From Cupriavidus sp. D39 (lineage in GTDB: Bacteria > Pseudomonadota > Gammaproteobacteria > Burkholderiales > Burkholderiaceae), in the NCBI RefSeq assembly GCF_026627925.1, contig NZ_JAPNLE010000009.1, positions 930,001-994,000 on the forward strand: a stretch of DNA of 64,000 nt, given 5' to 3'. Below are positions 20,150 through 29,468 of the stretch, piece after piece (position 1 is the stretch's first letter; each line of letters begins with the position of its first letter). A model generated the notes under the pieces. That model worked only from the letters and a program-made list of their open reading frames with translations. It was not told the DNA's origin and did no database searches. The position numbers and the translations under genes were made by a program.

Positions 20150-20838
20150 AATCCCGCAGCTAACCATCCGTCTGCGGCAGGACCAGCTGACGCGCTGGGC
20201 TATGCAGCGCTGGACGTGATGGAAGCCATTCGGACCGCTTACCAGAGCGCGGAAGTCGCCCAGGTCTATGAGGCAAACGCCGTCGTCAATGTGGCGGTGG
20301 TGCTCGCCAGCGAATCTCGCCGCACGCCGGCTCAGGTGGGCGAGTTGCCGCTGCGCAATGCCGATGGCGTCATGGTGCCGCTAAGCCGCCTTGCGGACAT
20401 CACGCAAACGACAGGCCGCTACCTCATTCTGCACGATGGCGGCCAACGGTTGCAGACCGTGACCGCGCATCTCAACGGTCCTTCGCTCGGTCAGTTTGTC
20501 AGTGAGGCCCAGCGCCGCAAATTGCCGCTGAAGTGAAGTTTCCGAAGGGCTATTACTTCGCCCTATCGGGCGAGGCGCAGGGCCAGGCGCAAGCACAGCG
20601 GGACTTGCTGGTCTATTTCGCCATTACGGCCGCCGGCATCGGCCTGCTTGTCTATCTGGCATTGCGCAGTTGGCGCGGCCTGGTCCTGGTCATGGCAAAT
20701 CTGCCGTTTGCGCTGGTGGGTGGCGCGCTTACGGTGTTCGCCACGGGCGGACTGCGTTCGCTAGGGTCGATGGTCGGCTTCGTCACTCTGTTCGGCATTG
20801 CGCTGCGCAACTCAGTATCGGCATTAGAAATGTAAAAA
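20150..20838 (+). pseudogene. CzcA-type heavy-metal RND pump fragment
   Basis: An internal slice of a heavy-metal-efflux RND protein. The first frame reads ALDVMEAIRTAYQSAEVAQV, ELPLRNADGVMVPLSRLADI and GRYLILHDGGQRLQTVTAHL. The frame changes near 20533 and continues KFPKGYYFALSGEAQGQAQA, two membrane helices and GFVTLFGIALRNS. It lacks both ends: it begins mid-protein after unrelated sequence and ends abruptly at NSVSALEM where IMLISHYEH would be expected. Non-functional. Confidence 0.8.
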
Positions 20839-20863
20839 GCCGGCGTGTTGCCGGCCTTTTACT
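20832..20863. terminator. Bidirectional hairpin terminator for psiF-like gene
   Basis: GCCGGC-GTGTT-GCCGGC is flanked by an A run on one side and CTTTTA on the other, so it can act in either direction. It lies just past the stop of the minus-strand PsiF gene. Confidence 0.6.
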
Positions 20864-20874
20864 TTGATGGGAGA

Positions 20875-21210
20875 TTATTTTCCGGCGTCAGCTTCGCACT
20901 TTTTCATAAACGACGCCTTAGCAGCACCGGCAAGCGGCTTACCGTTCTTCCCAACTGCCTTGGCTTCGCAGGCGGCTGACGCGTTGCCTTTGCTGCCGCT
21001 TTCGCACTTCTTGATAGAGGAGGCCTTAGCGGCTCCAGCTAGCGGTTTGCCATTTTTGTCAACCGCCTGCGCTTCGCAGTTCGAAGAAGTAGCCGGAGTG
21101 GTAGCAGCGGGCGCTGCTGGTTTGGCGGCGGCCGCAGGCGCAGCAGTTTGCGCGCAAGCCAAACCTACCGAAAAAAACGCTGCAACAGCGACCGCACAGA
21201 ATCTTTTCAT
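20875..21210 (-). CDS. PsiF-repeat family exported protein
   Basis: A 111-residue periplasmic protein with a cleavable signal (MKRFCAVAVAAFFSVGLACA) and an Ala/Pro linker. Two PsiF repeats follow: CEAQAVDKNGKPLAGAAKAS...IKKCE and CEAKAVGKNGKPLAGAAKAS...MKKCE. Each has two cysteines, which suggests disulfides. A GAGGAGG ribosome site precedes the ATG at 21210. In enterobacteria psiF is induced by phosphate starvation; the molecular function is unknown. The neighbouring PstS-like gene gives the phosphate theme some local support. Confidence 0.9.
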   Translation of the reverse strand: MKRFCAVAVAAFFSVGLACAQTAAPAAAAKPAAPAATTPATSSNCEAQAVDKNGKPLAGAAKASSIKKCESGSKGNASAACEAKAVGKNGKPLAGAAKASFMKKCEADAGK

Positions 21211-21441
21211 CACGGTACCCCTCCTCGGAAGATGAGGCACATTGCCTCGGCCTTATTAACGCTTGGGCGGCAGCATCGTTGACGCTGCTCCCCCTCATAT
21301 GCAGGCAACGCCCGTCGGGAGACCGCATCGCCCGCGCATCTCACAGCTCGCCAGCGCTTTCGTTACATTTCTTTACAGTTGACGCACCAAGGCTCCCAGC
21401 GCGAAGCGGCACAATAACTGCCGATTTGCGATAGAGAACAT

Positions 21442-21774
21442 ATGAAACAACTTCCTTTCTTTGGGGTGCTGTCCGGCGCACTGCTCGCAATTGCGTCGAC
21501 TGCCCAGGCACACGTGAATGTCGACATTGGCATTGGGGTCCCAGGTGTCGTCTATGCCGAACCTGCTCCAGTCTATGTGGCTCCACCTGTATATGTTGCA
21601 CCGCAGCCAGTGTATGTCCCGCGACCGGTTGTAGTGGCTCCGGCGCCCGTGTATGCCCCTTACTGGCGGGGACGCGATGACGACGACGACCAAGGCGAGC
21701 GGAGGTGGCGCGGGCGTGGCCACGAGGAGCACGGTCAACATGGTAAACACGGCCGACACGGCCACGACGACTAG
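21442..21774 (+). CDS. Exported Pro/Val/Tyr-rich protein with His-rich tail
   Basis: A 110-residue protein with a clear signal peptide (MKQLPFFGVLSGALLAIAST AQA). The mature part carries repeated APVYVAP/QPVYVPRPVVVAP blocks, then a run of aspartates and a C-terminus rich in His, Gly and charged residues (HEEHGQHGKHGRHGHDD). The repeats suggest an extended periplasmic or surface segment, and the His/Asp tail could bind metal; both are inferences. Similar YXXP-repeat proteins are common in Burkholderiaceae with no known role. Confidence 0.8.
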   Translation: MKQLPFFGVLSGALLAIASTAQAHVNVDIGIGVPGVVYAEPAPVYVAPPVYVAPQPVYVPRPVVVAPAPVYAPYWRGRDDDDDQGERRWRGRGHEEHGQHGKHGRHGHDD

Positions 21775-21829
21775 TAGTGGGCAATCGCGGACACTCACGG
21801 CACCGTATTGCTTTCGCTCATCGGAGGAA

Positions 21830-22015
21830 ATGATGACAGCAGCAGAGCGAGTCAAACATATTTTGACGAAGTTCGATAGTCTGGCGTCCCAAGCTGGGAA
21901 CATCGAGACGAAGCTCCTGATTGAGGCGCTAAAACTGCATTCCGAATTGGTGAACCTGAGGCTGGCCGAGATTGAGCAACAGTTACCCGAAGCAAACAGG
22001 GCCCAGGGAGAATGA
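21830..22015 (+). CDS. Small helical hypothetical protein
   Basis: A 61-residue protein, MMTAAERVKHILTKFDSLAS onward, predicted to be entirely helical with heptad-like leucines. GGAGG lies 5 bases before the second ATG (21833), which is the better start. No family is recognised. It is 56 bases downstream of the YVAP-repeat gene on the same strand. Confidence 0.6.
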   Translation: MMTAAERVKHILTKFDSLASQAGNIETKLLIEALKLHSELVNLRLAEIEQQLPEANRAQGE

Positions 22016-22279
22016 AAAAGTAACTCGCATAGCGCGAACCGTCCGGGTATCTCGAACGCTCAACACCAACAATCCTGAGGCTGCGCCGGCAACAAGCAGT
22101 CCTTGCGGCCTGGTAGTCACGGGAATCCGCGCGTAGGCATCGCGGCACGGTCCTCGTGTTAGGCCTAGAACGCGCCTGTCCACTCGCCCATAGTCAGACA
22201 GTAAGCCTCTGAGCCACCCCGGTCCCGAAATGGCGGAGCCGGGCCAGCAAGAGGAGCGAAATCGGGCGGGTCAATGCTC

Positions 22280-22335
22280 TACGGTCCGAGATTTCACAGT
22301 TGCTGGCCGCCCATGAAGTGAGTGAACAGCTGTAG
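22280..22335 (+). pseudogene. Ankyrin gene 3'-end fragment
   Basis: About 55 bases closely repeat the end of the ankyrin gene at 17.26-17.31 kb, reading EISQLLAAHEVSEQL and stop against GISQLLAAHEVSERL. It is all that remains of a paralogue. The rest of the 22016-22510 gap holds no recognisable gene. Confidence 0.65.
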
Positions 22336-22510
22336 CGCAGCCCAACCCTCAACCCGCTCCGCGACGCTGCTGTCGATTGCATGTCCAGTCTTCTCGCTAG
22401 CCATCGACGCTGACCTGCACGACATATTGACGAATCGCGGTGGGTCGCGCGCAACGCTGGCCCATGGAGACGTTGCATCTCCGCGACCGCCACATCCTCC
22501 CACCAACGGC

Positions 22511-22834
22511 TCATGCCTCTGGAATCAGAAACTTGTCGCGATTCTTCCCTAGCCACGCCGGTGCCCGACCACGGCCGGTCCAGGTGGCACCAGTCTTGGG
22601 GTCCATGTACTTTGGCGGCAGCGAGGACTTCTCCTTCGCCGCAGCCTTAGGCTTGTCAGTAGCCGCCGGGCGTCCACGACGTCGTTTCGGCGCTAGGTCA
22701 TCGACGGTGAGTTCATACTCTGCCATCAAATCCTGGATTTTCTCAATGACTCCAGCGACCTCGCTTTGACGAACTTCGGCGAGCTGGGTTTCCAGCTTTT
22801 CCTTTTCTGCTAGCAATTGTTTGTAGGTAGCCAT
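22511..22834 (-). CDS. H-NS-family nucleoid protein
   Basis: A 107-residue DNA-binding protein of the H-NS/HvrA/BpH3 type. The N-terminal coiled coil (LLAEKEKLETQLAEVRQSEV) mediates oligomerisation. A basic linker (KRRRGRPAATDKPKAAAKEK) leads to the C-terminal DNA-binding loop YMDPKTGATWTGRGRAPAWL. These proteins bind AT-rich DNA and silence acquired genes. Its location in a region full of horizontally acquired fragments suits that role. Monocistronic; the promoter should lie in the AT-rich stretch 22840-22900. Confidence 0.93.
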   Translation of the reverse strand: MATYKQLLAEKEKLETQLAEVRQSEVAGVIEKIQDLMAEYELTVDDLAPKRRRGRPAATDKPKAAAKEKSSLPPKYMDPKTGATWTGRGRAPAWLGKNRDKFLIPEA

Positions 22835-23386
22835 CTCAGTCTCCGTCTAAATAACAGTTCAATTATCCTACAGCACTTTGCCATATTTTTACTACCTCCG
22901 TGAATCTATCCAACCCGGATGATCTTGACCGCAACAGAAATGGCTTTTTTTGAGTACAACCCTCTTTGCCTATTCCTTCCCGTCAGGAAAGACGCGATAG
23001 CAGCTAAGTGGGTGAATTCAGCGCGAGTTACCATGTGCAGAATGAGGTACGCACGAGCAAGTTCTTCGCCGATGCTTGGCTGCCCCGAGCTGAATTTGCC
23101 AAACTCGAGCCTACAAGGGCTCCGGCTATGACCGTGGCACCGGTGGGATATGCCCAATGCCACTGCCATGGCTGGCATCCCACAAGCTGAATGAAGTGTG
23201 TTCTGAAAGAGCGGCGACATCGCAGCTCCCTCCCCTTGCCCACCGGGTCTGCCCCCAAATTCCACAGCCCCTGCGGATGTCAACCGCAGGAAAGGGCTAT
23301 CGGGCTCGATGCTCCGCTGGAGATTACAATACTGTGGGAGCACAGGGTGTTGCCCAAATGCGCCAAGAATGTGAGCGGAGAAGTCA
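22835..23386. other. Gap without a recognisable gene
   Basis: AT-rich next to H-NS, then GC-rich. An open frame on the minus strand (22906-23412) resembles no family and is not called. Confidence 0.45.
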
Positions 23387-23761
23387 ATGGCGACCGCACG
23401 AGCTGGCACCAAAGGGGAGGCACTAAGACTCCTGGGGACGGAAGGCGTGACCGTGGTGGAACTGGACTATGAGGCTGGCTGGCAGGACGCGATTGAACTG
23501 GGTCGGCTCGGCCAGAAGGCAGGAATCCGCGTGGAATATCGCGGGCAAGAGAACATCGCAGTCAAATCGACGACGGCATTGGTCGCCGGCCTTATGCGGC
23601 CAAAAACGACCTTCCGACAGCGAAACCTCTATTGTCATTTTGATCTGTCCGAGCTGCCTGCAGCCGAGTTGGAGAGCCTCGAGGCAAAGGCATCCAAGCT
23701 GGGCGACTATATTCTCGCCGGGCGCCTGATGCGGGAAGTGGATTCGGTATGGACAGAGTAA
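23387..23761 (+). CDS. Conserved-looking hypothetical protein
   Basis: A 124-residue soluble protein starting MATARAGTKGEALRLLGTEG, with GGAGAAG 4-10 bases before the ATG. Alternating strand and helix patterns (VTVVELDYEAGWQDAIELGR, then LYCHFDLSELPAAELESLEA) look like a genuine folded domain. I do not recognise the family. It is flanked by another hypothetical on the same strand. Confidence 0.6.
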   Translation: MATARAGTKGEALRLLGTEGVTVVELDYEAGWQDAIELGRLGQKAGIRVEYRGQENIAVKSTTALVAGLMRPKTTFRQRNLYCHFDLSELPAAELESLEAKASKLGDYILAGRLMREVDSVWTE

Positions 23762-23940
23762 GCACTTCCCCTGGCATCCCATTGGCTACTCCAGCGCGTA
23801 TCCACCCACCGGCCGCGCCGGCGAGATTTCCACCTGGTCGCCGCGGATGCGACCACTCCCCACCTGCTCCTGAGCAGCCAGATGGATTAGAATCCCTCCT
23901 CATGCCTTGAACGGTCACATTATTCCTGGTGTTGAAGTCG

Positions 23941-24813
23941 ATGCAACTCGATATCTTTGCTCACAGCCGCGACGTGATGCTACGCAATGATGTTGCCGAC
24001 GCCCTGCAGCGCCGCGATGCGGTTGCTGCGCGTGGTGCGTTGCAGCTATTGCTCAGCGAGTGTCCTTCCGACGATCTTCTCCCTGCCCTTAGTACGCTGA
24101 CTCGAGCCCTCGAGGAACCAAGGCCAGAGCGTTTTAGCGACCACGATGCACTACGACAAGCGCATGGCGAGATAACCTGCGAGGTCATGCCGGCTGCTGC
24201 CCGCGTGTTTGGTGACACTGCCGCCAGTGCATGGCTCGCGCCGTTTTGGCGAGCGCTCGCGCACGCAGCTGAGCACTTGCCGTTGCGCCGCAACGAGCAC
24301 GATGCCCACGCAGCGCCCTTGTGGATCAAGGTCGGGGACTGGGTCGCGGCACAAGAAGCCATCGCACGTATTGCCTCGTGGCGCCGCATTCCAACTACGC
24401 TTTGCTGGATGGCAGAGGCGCAATATCACCAGCACGGACTGGAAGCCATCTGGCCGCTGTTGGCCGAGCTCGCGTGGCTTTCGGCAAGCCGTCTTGACGG
24501 ACTAATGCACCGCCTAAAGGACTCCTGTCTGACTACGCTGCGCAAGACGTTCGACTCTCGCTTCGAGGGCGATGGTGCCGTCGAGGATCTGGTGTGGTTT
24601 CCCGCCTGGACATTGATCGAGAAGCCTGGCCTCGCGAACCTACTGCGTCAGACACAACAGTCGACTCAAAGCTCGCCTGAGCGTGCGATGCGTTTGCTGC
24701 TCGAACTGCTGAATTTGGAGCGGCACGGTCGCCACCATGAGCTCGTTGAACGGCGCAAGGAATTGCGCGGTTTGCAGCCAGCGCTGTTTGCCGCATACAT
24801 GAGCACCCGATAG
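23941..24813 (+). CDS. Hypothetical protein of helical-repeat type
   Basis: A 290-residue protein, starting MQLDIFAHSRDVMLRNDVAD. It is almost wholly alpha-helical with repeated pairs of helices (ALQRRDAVAARGALQLLLSE, HDALRQAHGEITCEVMPAAA), resembling tetratricopeptide-like folds. No catalytic motif, signal or membrane segment is seen. A start 12 bases upstream is possible. Function unknown. Confidence 0.7.
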   Translation: MQLDIFAHSRDVMLRNDVADALQRRDAVAARGALQLLLSECPSDDLLPALSTLTRALEEPRPERFSDHDALRQAHGEITCEVMPAAARVFGDTAASAWLAPFWRALAHAAEHLPLRRNEHDAHAAPLWIKVGDWVAAQEAIARIASWRRIPTTLCWMAEAQYHQHGLEAIWPLLAELAWLSASRLDGLMHRLKDSCLTTLRKTFDSRFEGDGAVEDLVWFPAWTLIEKPGLANLLRQTQQSTQSSPERAMRLLLELLNLERHGRHHELVERRKELRGLQPALFAAYMSTR

Positions 24814-24836
24814 GGTTGTGTCGCAGAAAGGGCGAG

Positions 24837-25136
24837 TCAGCTGTCGAAGTTGGCAATGGCCGTATTGATTACGCTGACAGGGTACGATTGCTGCGCCTGG
24901 CCAGCCAGGCTCGGGAACCAGATCGATCGGGGCATGAGCCCGGCAGGTATGCGAGCGATAGCCTCAAGGACAGCACCGCCCTTGGGCGTGATGCAGGGGC
25001 AGCGCCATGAAGCGGTCTCTTCCACGTTGACAAGTTGGTGCTCGCGGAGCGCTTCCAAATCCGCGTGATTCAGTTCCATGTGATCCGGGGCGCCCTGGAC
25101 TAGCATGAGGGTCGCTACTCCATGGCGGCTCAGCAT
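24837..25136 (-). CDS. Small hypothetical protein
   Basis: A 99-residue protein starting MLSRHGVATLMLVQGAPDHM, preceded by AGGCAAGG. The segment LNHADLEALREHQLVNVEET ... ITPKGGAVLEAI looks like a small winged-helix or helix-turn element. No family is assigned; it is probably real because the composition is normal and a ribosome site is present. Confidence 0.5.
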   Translation of the reverse strand: MLSRHGVATLMLVQGAPDHMELNHADLEALREHQLVNVEETASWRCPCITPKGGAVLEAIARIPAGLMPRSIWFPSLAGQAQQSYPVSVINTAIANFDS

Positions 25137-25289
25137 CCTTGCCTCTTATATTTTTGAACGGCAGCTGGGAAGTGTAGATTGCAACCATTGCATCGAGGCC
25201 GCTTTCGCTCGGCGGCGTAGGCTGCAACCTCTTATGAGATCTTTGGTAAGCGGTCTTTAAGGCGCGCCCTTCGACGCGCGATGTCTGTC

Positions 25290-25445
25290 AGCCGCTAGGC
25301 TGGGTGCCACCGTCACGCCGCGCTCGAACAGCAATTCCTCGATGTCGCGCAGGCTCAGGTTGAACCGGAAGTACAAGCGCACCGCCTAGCTGATGACCAC
25401 CGCCGGGAATCGGTGGCCGTGGTAGAGCGATTTCGTCTTCATCAT
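25290..25445 (-). pseudogene. IS6-family transposase N-terminal remnant
   Basis: Reads MMKTKSLYHGHRFPAVVIS, stop, AVRLYFRFNLSLRDIEELLF then ERGVTV, the N-terminal helix-turn-helix of IS6/IS26-type transposases. It carries an in-frame TAG and breaks off after about 50 residues. No inverted repeat is seen. Confidence 0.7.
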
Positions 25446-25567
25446 CACACCATCTTACGCGACCGCCCCATCAACGTGACAGTGCCAGAGGGAGTCAACA
25501 CCGTCATCATTTCAATCGGCGTTGGCGCAACTTGTCGGCTTCGGCAAATGCCCGCTACCGTGCGATC

Positions 25568-27352
25568 TCAGAACTGCGCTTCGCTCAACGCATTGACCGG
25601 CGCCGCGCCCGCCACGATGGCATCGCGCAAGCCCGATGCCTGCGACAGGATGTGCTCCGCGAAAAAATGCGCGGCAGCAATCTTGGCGTCGTGGAAGGAC
25701 GGATCCTCGGCACGCTTCGCGTCCGCCGCGAGCATCGCCCGGCCAAGCTGCCAGCCCGAAAACACGATGCCGCAGAGCTTCAGGTAAGGCACGCTGCCGG
25801 CAAACACGGCATTGGGATCCGACTTGGCATTGGCCACGACGAACGCCACCACGCCCTCCAGCGCCGCGCGCCCCTTGGCCAGTTGCGCCTGCACTGCGGT
25901 GAACGCCGCGCCACCATGCTTGCCCAGCGCCGCCTCGGTCTCGGCGATCTGCGCACAGATCGCCCGGGCCACCGCACCACCGTCGCGCACCGTCTTGCGG
26001 CCGACGAGATCATTCGCCTGGATCGCGGTCGTGCCTTCGTAGATCGGCAGGATGCGGGCATCGCGATAGTGCTGGGCCGCGCCGGTTTCCTCGATGAAAC
26101 CCATGCCGCCGTGCACCTGCACGCCCAGGCTGGTCACATCGATCGACAGCTCGGTGCTCCAGCCCTTGACGATGGGCACCATGAACTCGTAGAACGCCTG
26201 GCTTTGCTTGCGCACCGCTTCGTCGGCGTGTTGGTGCGCCGTGTCGCAAGCCGCCGCGGCCACATACGCTACCGCACGCGCGCCTTCGATCAGCGAGCGC
26301 ATGGTCATCAGCATGCGCTTGACGTCCGGGTGATGGATGATGGTCACCGCCGCGCGCGCCGAGCCATCGACCGGACGGCTTTGCACGCGCTCGCGGGCAA
26401 AATTCACGGCCTGCTGATAGGCCCGCTCCGATACGGCGATGCCTTGCATGCCAACCGAGAAGCGCGCCGAGTTCATCATGATGAACATGTATTCCAGGCC
26501 GCGGTTTTCCTCGCCGACCAGCGTGCCGATGGCGCCACCGTGATCGCCGAACTGCAGCACGGCTGTGGGGCTGGCCTTGATGCCCAGCTTGTGCTCGATC
26601 GACACGCAGTGCGCGTCGTTGCGCGCGCCCGGTGAGCCATCTTCACCCAGCAGGAACTTGGGCACGATGAACAGCGAGATGCCCTTGACGCCCTCGGGTG
26701 CCGTGGGCGTGCGCGCCAGCACGAGATGGACGATGTTTTGCGCCATGTCGTGCTCACCGTAGGTGATGAAGATCTTGGTGCCGAACACCTTGTAGGTGCC
26801 ATCGCCCTGCGGCTCCGCGCGCGTACGCACGGCAGCCAGGTCCGAGCCGGCCTGCGGCTCGGTCAGGTTCATGGTGCCGGTCCACTCGCCGGAGATCAGC
26901 TTGGGCAGGAAGGTGGCCTTCTGTGCGTCGCTGCCCGCGGTCAGCAAGGCCTCGATGGCGCCGTCGGTCAGCAACGGGCACAGCGCGAACGACAGGTTCG
27001 CCGTGTTCAGCATCTCGTTGCAGGCCGTGGCGATCAGCTTGGGCAAGCCCTGGCCACCGAACTCCTGCGGATGCGGCACGCCCTGCCAGCCACCTTCGCC
27101 AAACTGGCGGAACGCGTCCTTGAAACCGGGTGTGGTGGTGACCACGCCGTCCATCCAGCTGCTGGGATCGGTGTCGCCAATGCGGTTGAGCGGCGCCACC
27201 ACTTGTTCGTTGAATTTGGCTGCCTCGTCAAGCACCGCCTGCGCCGTCTCCGGCGTGGCGTCCTCGAAGCCAGGCAGCTTGCTGACGGCGTCAAGATCAG
27301 CCAGTTCGTTCATCACGAACAGCATGTCCTTGAGCGGGGCACGATAGGTCAT
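25568..27352 (-). CDS. Acyl-CoA dehydrogenase (FadE-like, long form)
   Basis: A flavin enzyme catalysing alpha,beta-dehydrogenation of acyl-CoA, 594 residues, the size of the long class with an extra C-terminal domain. The N-terminal helical domain is followed by the FAD-binding TGTMNLTEPQAGSDLAAVRT and FGTKIFITYGEHDM strands. The C-terminal domain has GVQVHGGMGFIEETGAAQHY with RDARILPIYEGTTAIQANDL, which holds the catalytic-base glutamate position. ATG 27352 begins MTYRAPLKDMLFVMNELADL, the usual N-terminus of this group. It is divergent from an acyl-CoA ligase gene across a 323-base gap, suggesting one beta-oxidation unit with a common control region. Confidence 0.94.
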   Translation of the reverse strand: MTYRAPLKDMLFVMNELADLDAVSKLPGFEDATPETAQAVLDEAAKFNEQVVAPLNRIGDTDPSSWMDGVVTTTPGFKDAFRQFGEGGWQGVPHPQEFGGQGLPKLIATACNEMLNTANLSFALCPLLTDGAIEALLTAGSDAQKATFLPKLISGEWTGTMNLTEPQAGSDLAAVRTRAEPQGDGTYKVFGTKIFITYGEHDMAQNIVHLVLARTPTAPEGVKGISLFIVPKFLLGEDGSPGARNDAHCVSIEHKLGIKASPTAVLQFGDHGGAIGTLVGEENRGLEYMFIMMNSARFSVGMQGIAVSERAYQQAVNFARERVQSRPVDGSARAAVTIIHHPDVKRMLMTMRSLIEGARAVAYVAAAACDTAHQHADEAVRKQSQAFYEFMVPIVKGWSTELSIDVTSLGVQVHGGMGFIEETGAAQHYRDARILPIYEGTTAIQANDLVGRKTVRDGGAVARAICAQIAETEAALGKHGGAAFTAVQAQLAKGRAALEGVVAFVVANAKSDPNAVFAGSVPYLKLCGIVFSGWQLGRAMLAADAKRAEDPSFHDAKIAAAHFFAEHILSQASGLRDAIVAGAAPVNALSEAQF

Positions 27353-27675
27353 TTTTTGGGGACTCCATTTTGGGAACAGGGCGCGGTGCATCTGGCCGGA
27401 TGCCGGCACCGCATGGTCCGGATACCGGATCGTAGCGCCCGCCGCGTCATGCGGGGATAACCAAACCTGCCCATTCATTGACAAAACCTGCCGCTTTGCG
27501 TCGCGCTGGCCGCTTGCCATGCACCCCAGCTCGATTGGCCGGATTTGTCACTAATTCGGCCATTCCTGTCAGTGCCAGAAGTGGCTGGCACCTCTAGAAT
27601 GCCTCGCAGCCGGCGTCGCCATGACCGATGAATGCAACCGGCATAACGATAAACCGCCTGTCAGGAGACAAGACT

Positions 27676-29307
27676 ATGGACCTGTTCGGTCAGATGATGT
27701 ACGCGCCTTTGCAATTGTCCGCGTTGCTGGAGCAGGCGGCGCGGCACTCCGGCACGGTCGAAATCGTATCCCGGCGCGTCGAGGGCGACATTCACCGCTA
27801 TACCTACGGGGACTGCCATGTCCGCGCCATGCAACTGGCCAATGCGCTCACGGGCCGCGGCATCGTGGCCGGAGACCGCGTCGGCACGCTGGCGTGGAAC
27901 GGCTATCGCCATATGGAGCTGTACTATGGCGTGACCGGCATTGGCGCGGTTTGTCATACCATCAACCCTCGCCTGTTCCCGGAACAGATCGCCTACATCA
28001 TCAATCATGCCCGCGACCGCGTGGTCTGCTTCGATGCCTCGTTCCTGGGCCTGGTCGAGCAGATCGCGCCGCAATGTCCTCATGTCGAGTCATGGGTCAT
28101 GCTGTGCGACGCCACCAGCCTGCCGCAAGGACCGACGCTGCCGCTCGAAAGCTACGAGGCTCTGATCGGCGGGCAGCCCGGCCATTTCGACTGGCCCCGC
28201 CTGGATGAGCAGCTGGCGGCGGTGCTTTGCTACACCTCCGGCACCACCGGCAACCCGAAGGGCGTCTTGTACTCGCACCGTTCGCTTTGCCTGATGGCCT
28301 ATGCCTCGGCGCTGCCGGACGCGCTTTGCCTGCGTGCGTCGGACTCCGTGGTGCCTGTCGTGCCGATGTTCCACGTCAATGCCTGGGGGCTGCCGTTCTC
28401 CGCGGCGCTGGTCGGGGCGAAACTGGTGCTGCCGGGTCCGGCGCTCGACGGCGCGTCCCTGTCGGCGCTGTTCGACCAGGAAGGCGTGACGGTGTCGGCC
28501 GGCGTGCCCACGGTCTGGCTCGGCCTGGCCGACCATATGCGCCGCACGGGCAAGCGCTGCAACAGCCTGGAGCGTGTCATCGTGGGCGGCGCGGCATGCC
28601 CGCCGCAACTGGCCAAGGCGCTGGGCGAACTGGGCATCAAGTCGGTACACGCCTGGGGCATGACCGAGCTGTCGCCGGTTGGCACCGTGTTTTCGCCCTC
28701 GCAGGGCTTCGCGCAAAAGCCGGAGCAGGAGCGCGCGCAGCTCGAGGCCAAGCAAGGCAGGGTCGTGCCGGGTGTCGAGATGAAGGTCGTCGACGCCGAT
28801 GGTGCCGAGTTGCCGTGGGACGGACGCTCGGCGGGCGACCTGATGGTGCGCGGCCATTGGGTCGTGGAGCGCTACTTCGGCATGGAGGAAACCTGCCTGG
28901 AGAATGATGGCTGGTTCGCCACCGGCGATGTCGCCACGATCGACGCCGACGGCTATATGCAGATCACGGATCGCAGCAAGGATGTGATCAAGTCCGGCGG
29001 CGAATGGATTTCCTCGATCGAACTGGAAGGCATCGCCGTTGCGCATCCGGAGATCGAACTGGCGGCCTGTATCGCCTGTGCCCATCCCAAGTGGGACGAA
29101 CGACCCCTGCTGGTCGCGGTAAGGCGCGCCGGCAGCACGCTCGATGCGCAACAACTACTGGCCTTCTATGAAGGCAAGGTGGCCAAGTGGTGGATCCCGG
29201 ACGATGTGGTGTTCGTGCCGGAACTGCCGCTGACCGCGACCGGCAAGCTGCATAAGCTGGTGCTCAGGCAGCGTTTCGGCACCCATTACAGCGGTGCCGC
29301 CGCCTAG
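27676..29307 (+). CDS. Long/medium-chain acyl-CoA ligase (AMP-binding family)
   Basis: Activates a fatty or related acid to its CoA ester via an acyl-adenylate; 543 residues. Core motifs in order are the P-loop YTSGTTGNPKGVLYSHRSLC, the aromatic/His pocket VPMFHVNAWGLPF, the adenine motif WGMTELSPVGT, the hinge GDVATIDADGYMQITDRSKD and the C-terminal catalytic lysine in PLTATGKLHK. AGGAGA precedes the ATG at 27676. It faces away from the acyl-CoA dehydrogenase; together they can start degradation of an acid. The exact chain length cannot be told from sequence. Confidence 0.94.
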   Translation: MDLFGQMMYAPLQLSALLEQAARHSGTVEIVSRRVEGDIHRYTYGDCHVRAMQLANALTGRGIVAGDRVGTLAWNGYRHMELYYGVTGIGAVCHTINPRLFPEQIAYIINHARDRVVCFDASFLGLVEQIAPQCPHVESWVMLCDATSLPQGPTLPLESYEALIGGQPGHFDWPRLDEQLAAVLCYTSGTTGNPKGVLYSHRSLCLMAYASALPDALCLRASDSVVPVVPMFHVNAWGLPFSAALVGAKLVLPGPALDGASLSALFDQEGVTVSAGVPTVWLGLADHMRRTGKRCNSLERVIVGGAACPPQLAKALGELGIKSVHAWGMTELSPVGTVFSPSQGFAQKPEQERAQLEAKQGRVVPGVEMKVVDADGAELPWDGRSAGDLMVRGHWVVERYFGMEETCLENDGWFATGDVATIDADGYMQITDRSKDVIKSGGEWISSIELEGIAVAHPEIELAACIACAHPKWDERPLLVAVRRAGSTLDAQQLLAFYEGKVAKWWIPDDVVFVPELPLTATGKLHKLVLRQRFGTHYSGAAA

Positions 29308-29468
29308 CCGGGCCGCTCATGCCATGCCGCGGTACGCCTTGGGCGTGCTGCCGGTCCAGCATGGCGGGAAGGCAATCGGCGAGGAATTGCCTGACCCGGT
29401 GGCAAACCATCTGGTCAAGCTCGGTCCACGCTATGCTTGGCCACGCGCTCAAATCGATTGATTGAAAC

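Noticed and set aside
22906..23412. Open frame between H-NS and the next hypothetical
   Set aside because: It conflicts with the better supported plus-strand start at 23387 and resembles no family.
25532..26635. Long plus-strand frame antisense to the acyl-CoA dehydrogenase
   Set aside because: Same shadow pattern; the minus-strand frame has every motif of the enzyme.
28090..29154. Long minus-strand frame antisense to the acyl-CoA ligase
   Set aside because: Shadow frame; the ligase motifs are all on the plus strand.
29317..29365. Possible AraC-family C-terminal end (CWTGSTPKAYRGMA, stop) on the minus strand
   Set aside because: Only about 14 residues match, too few to annotate, although it may be a true remnant.
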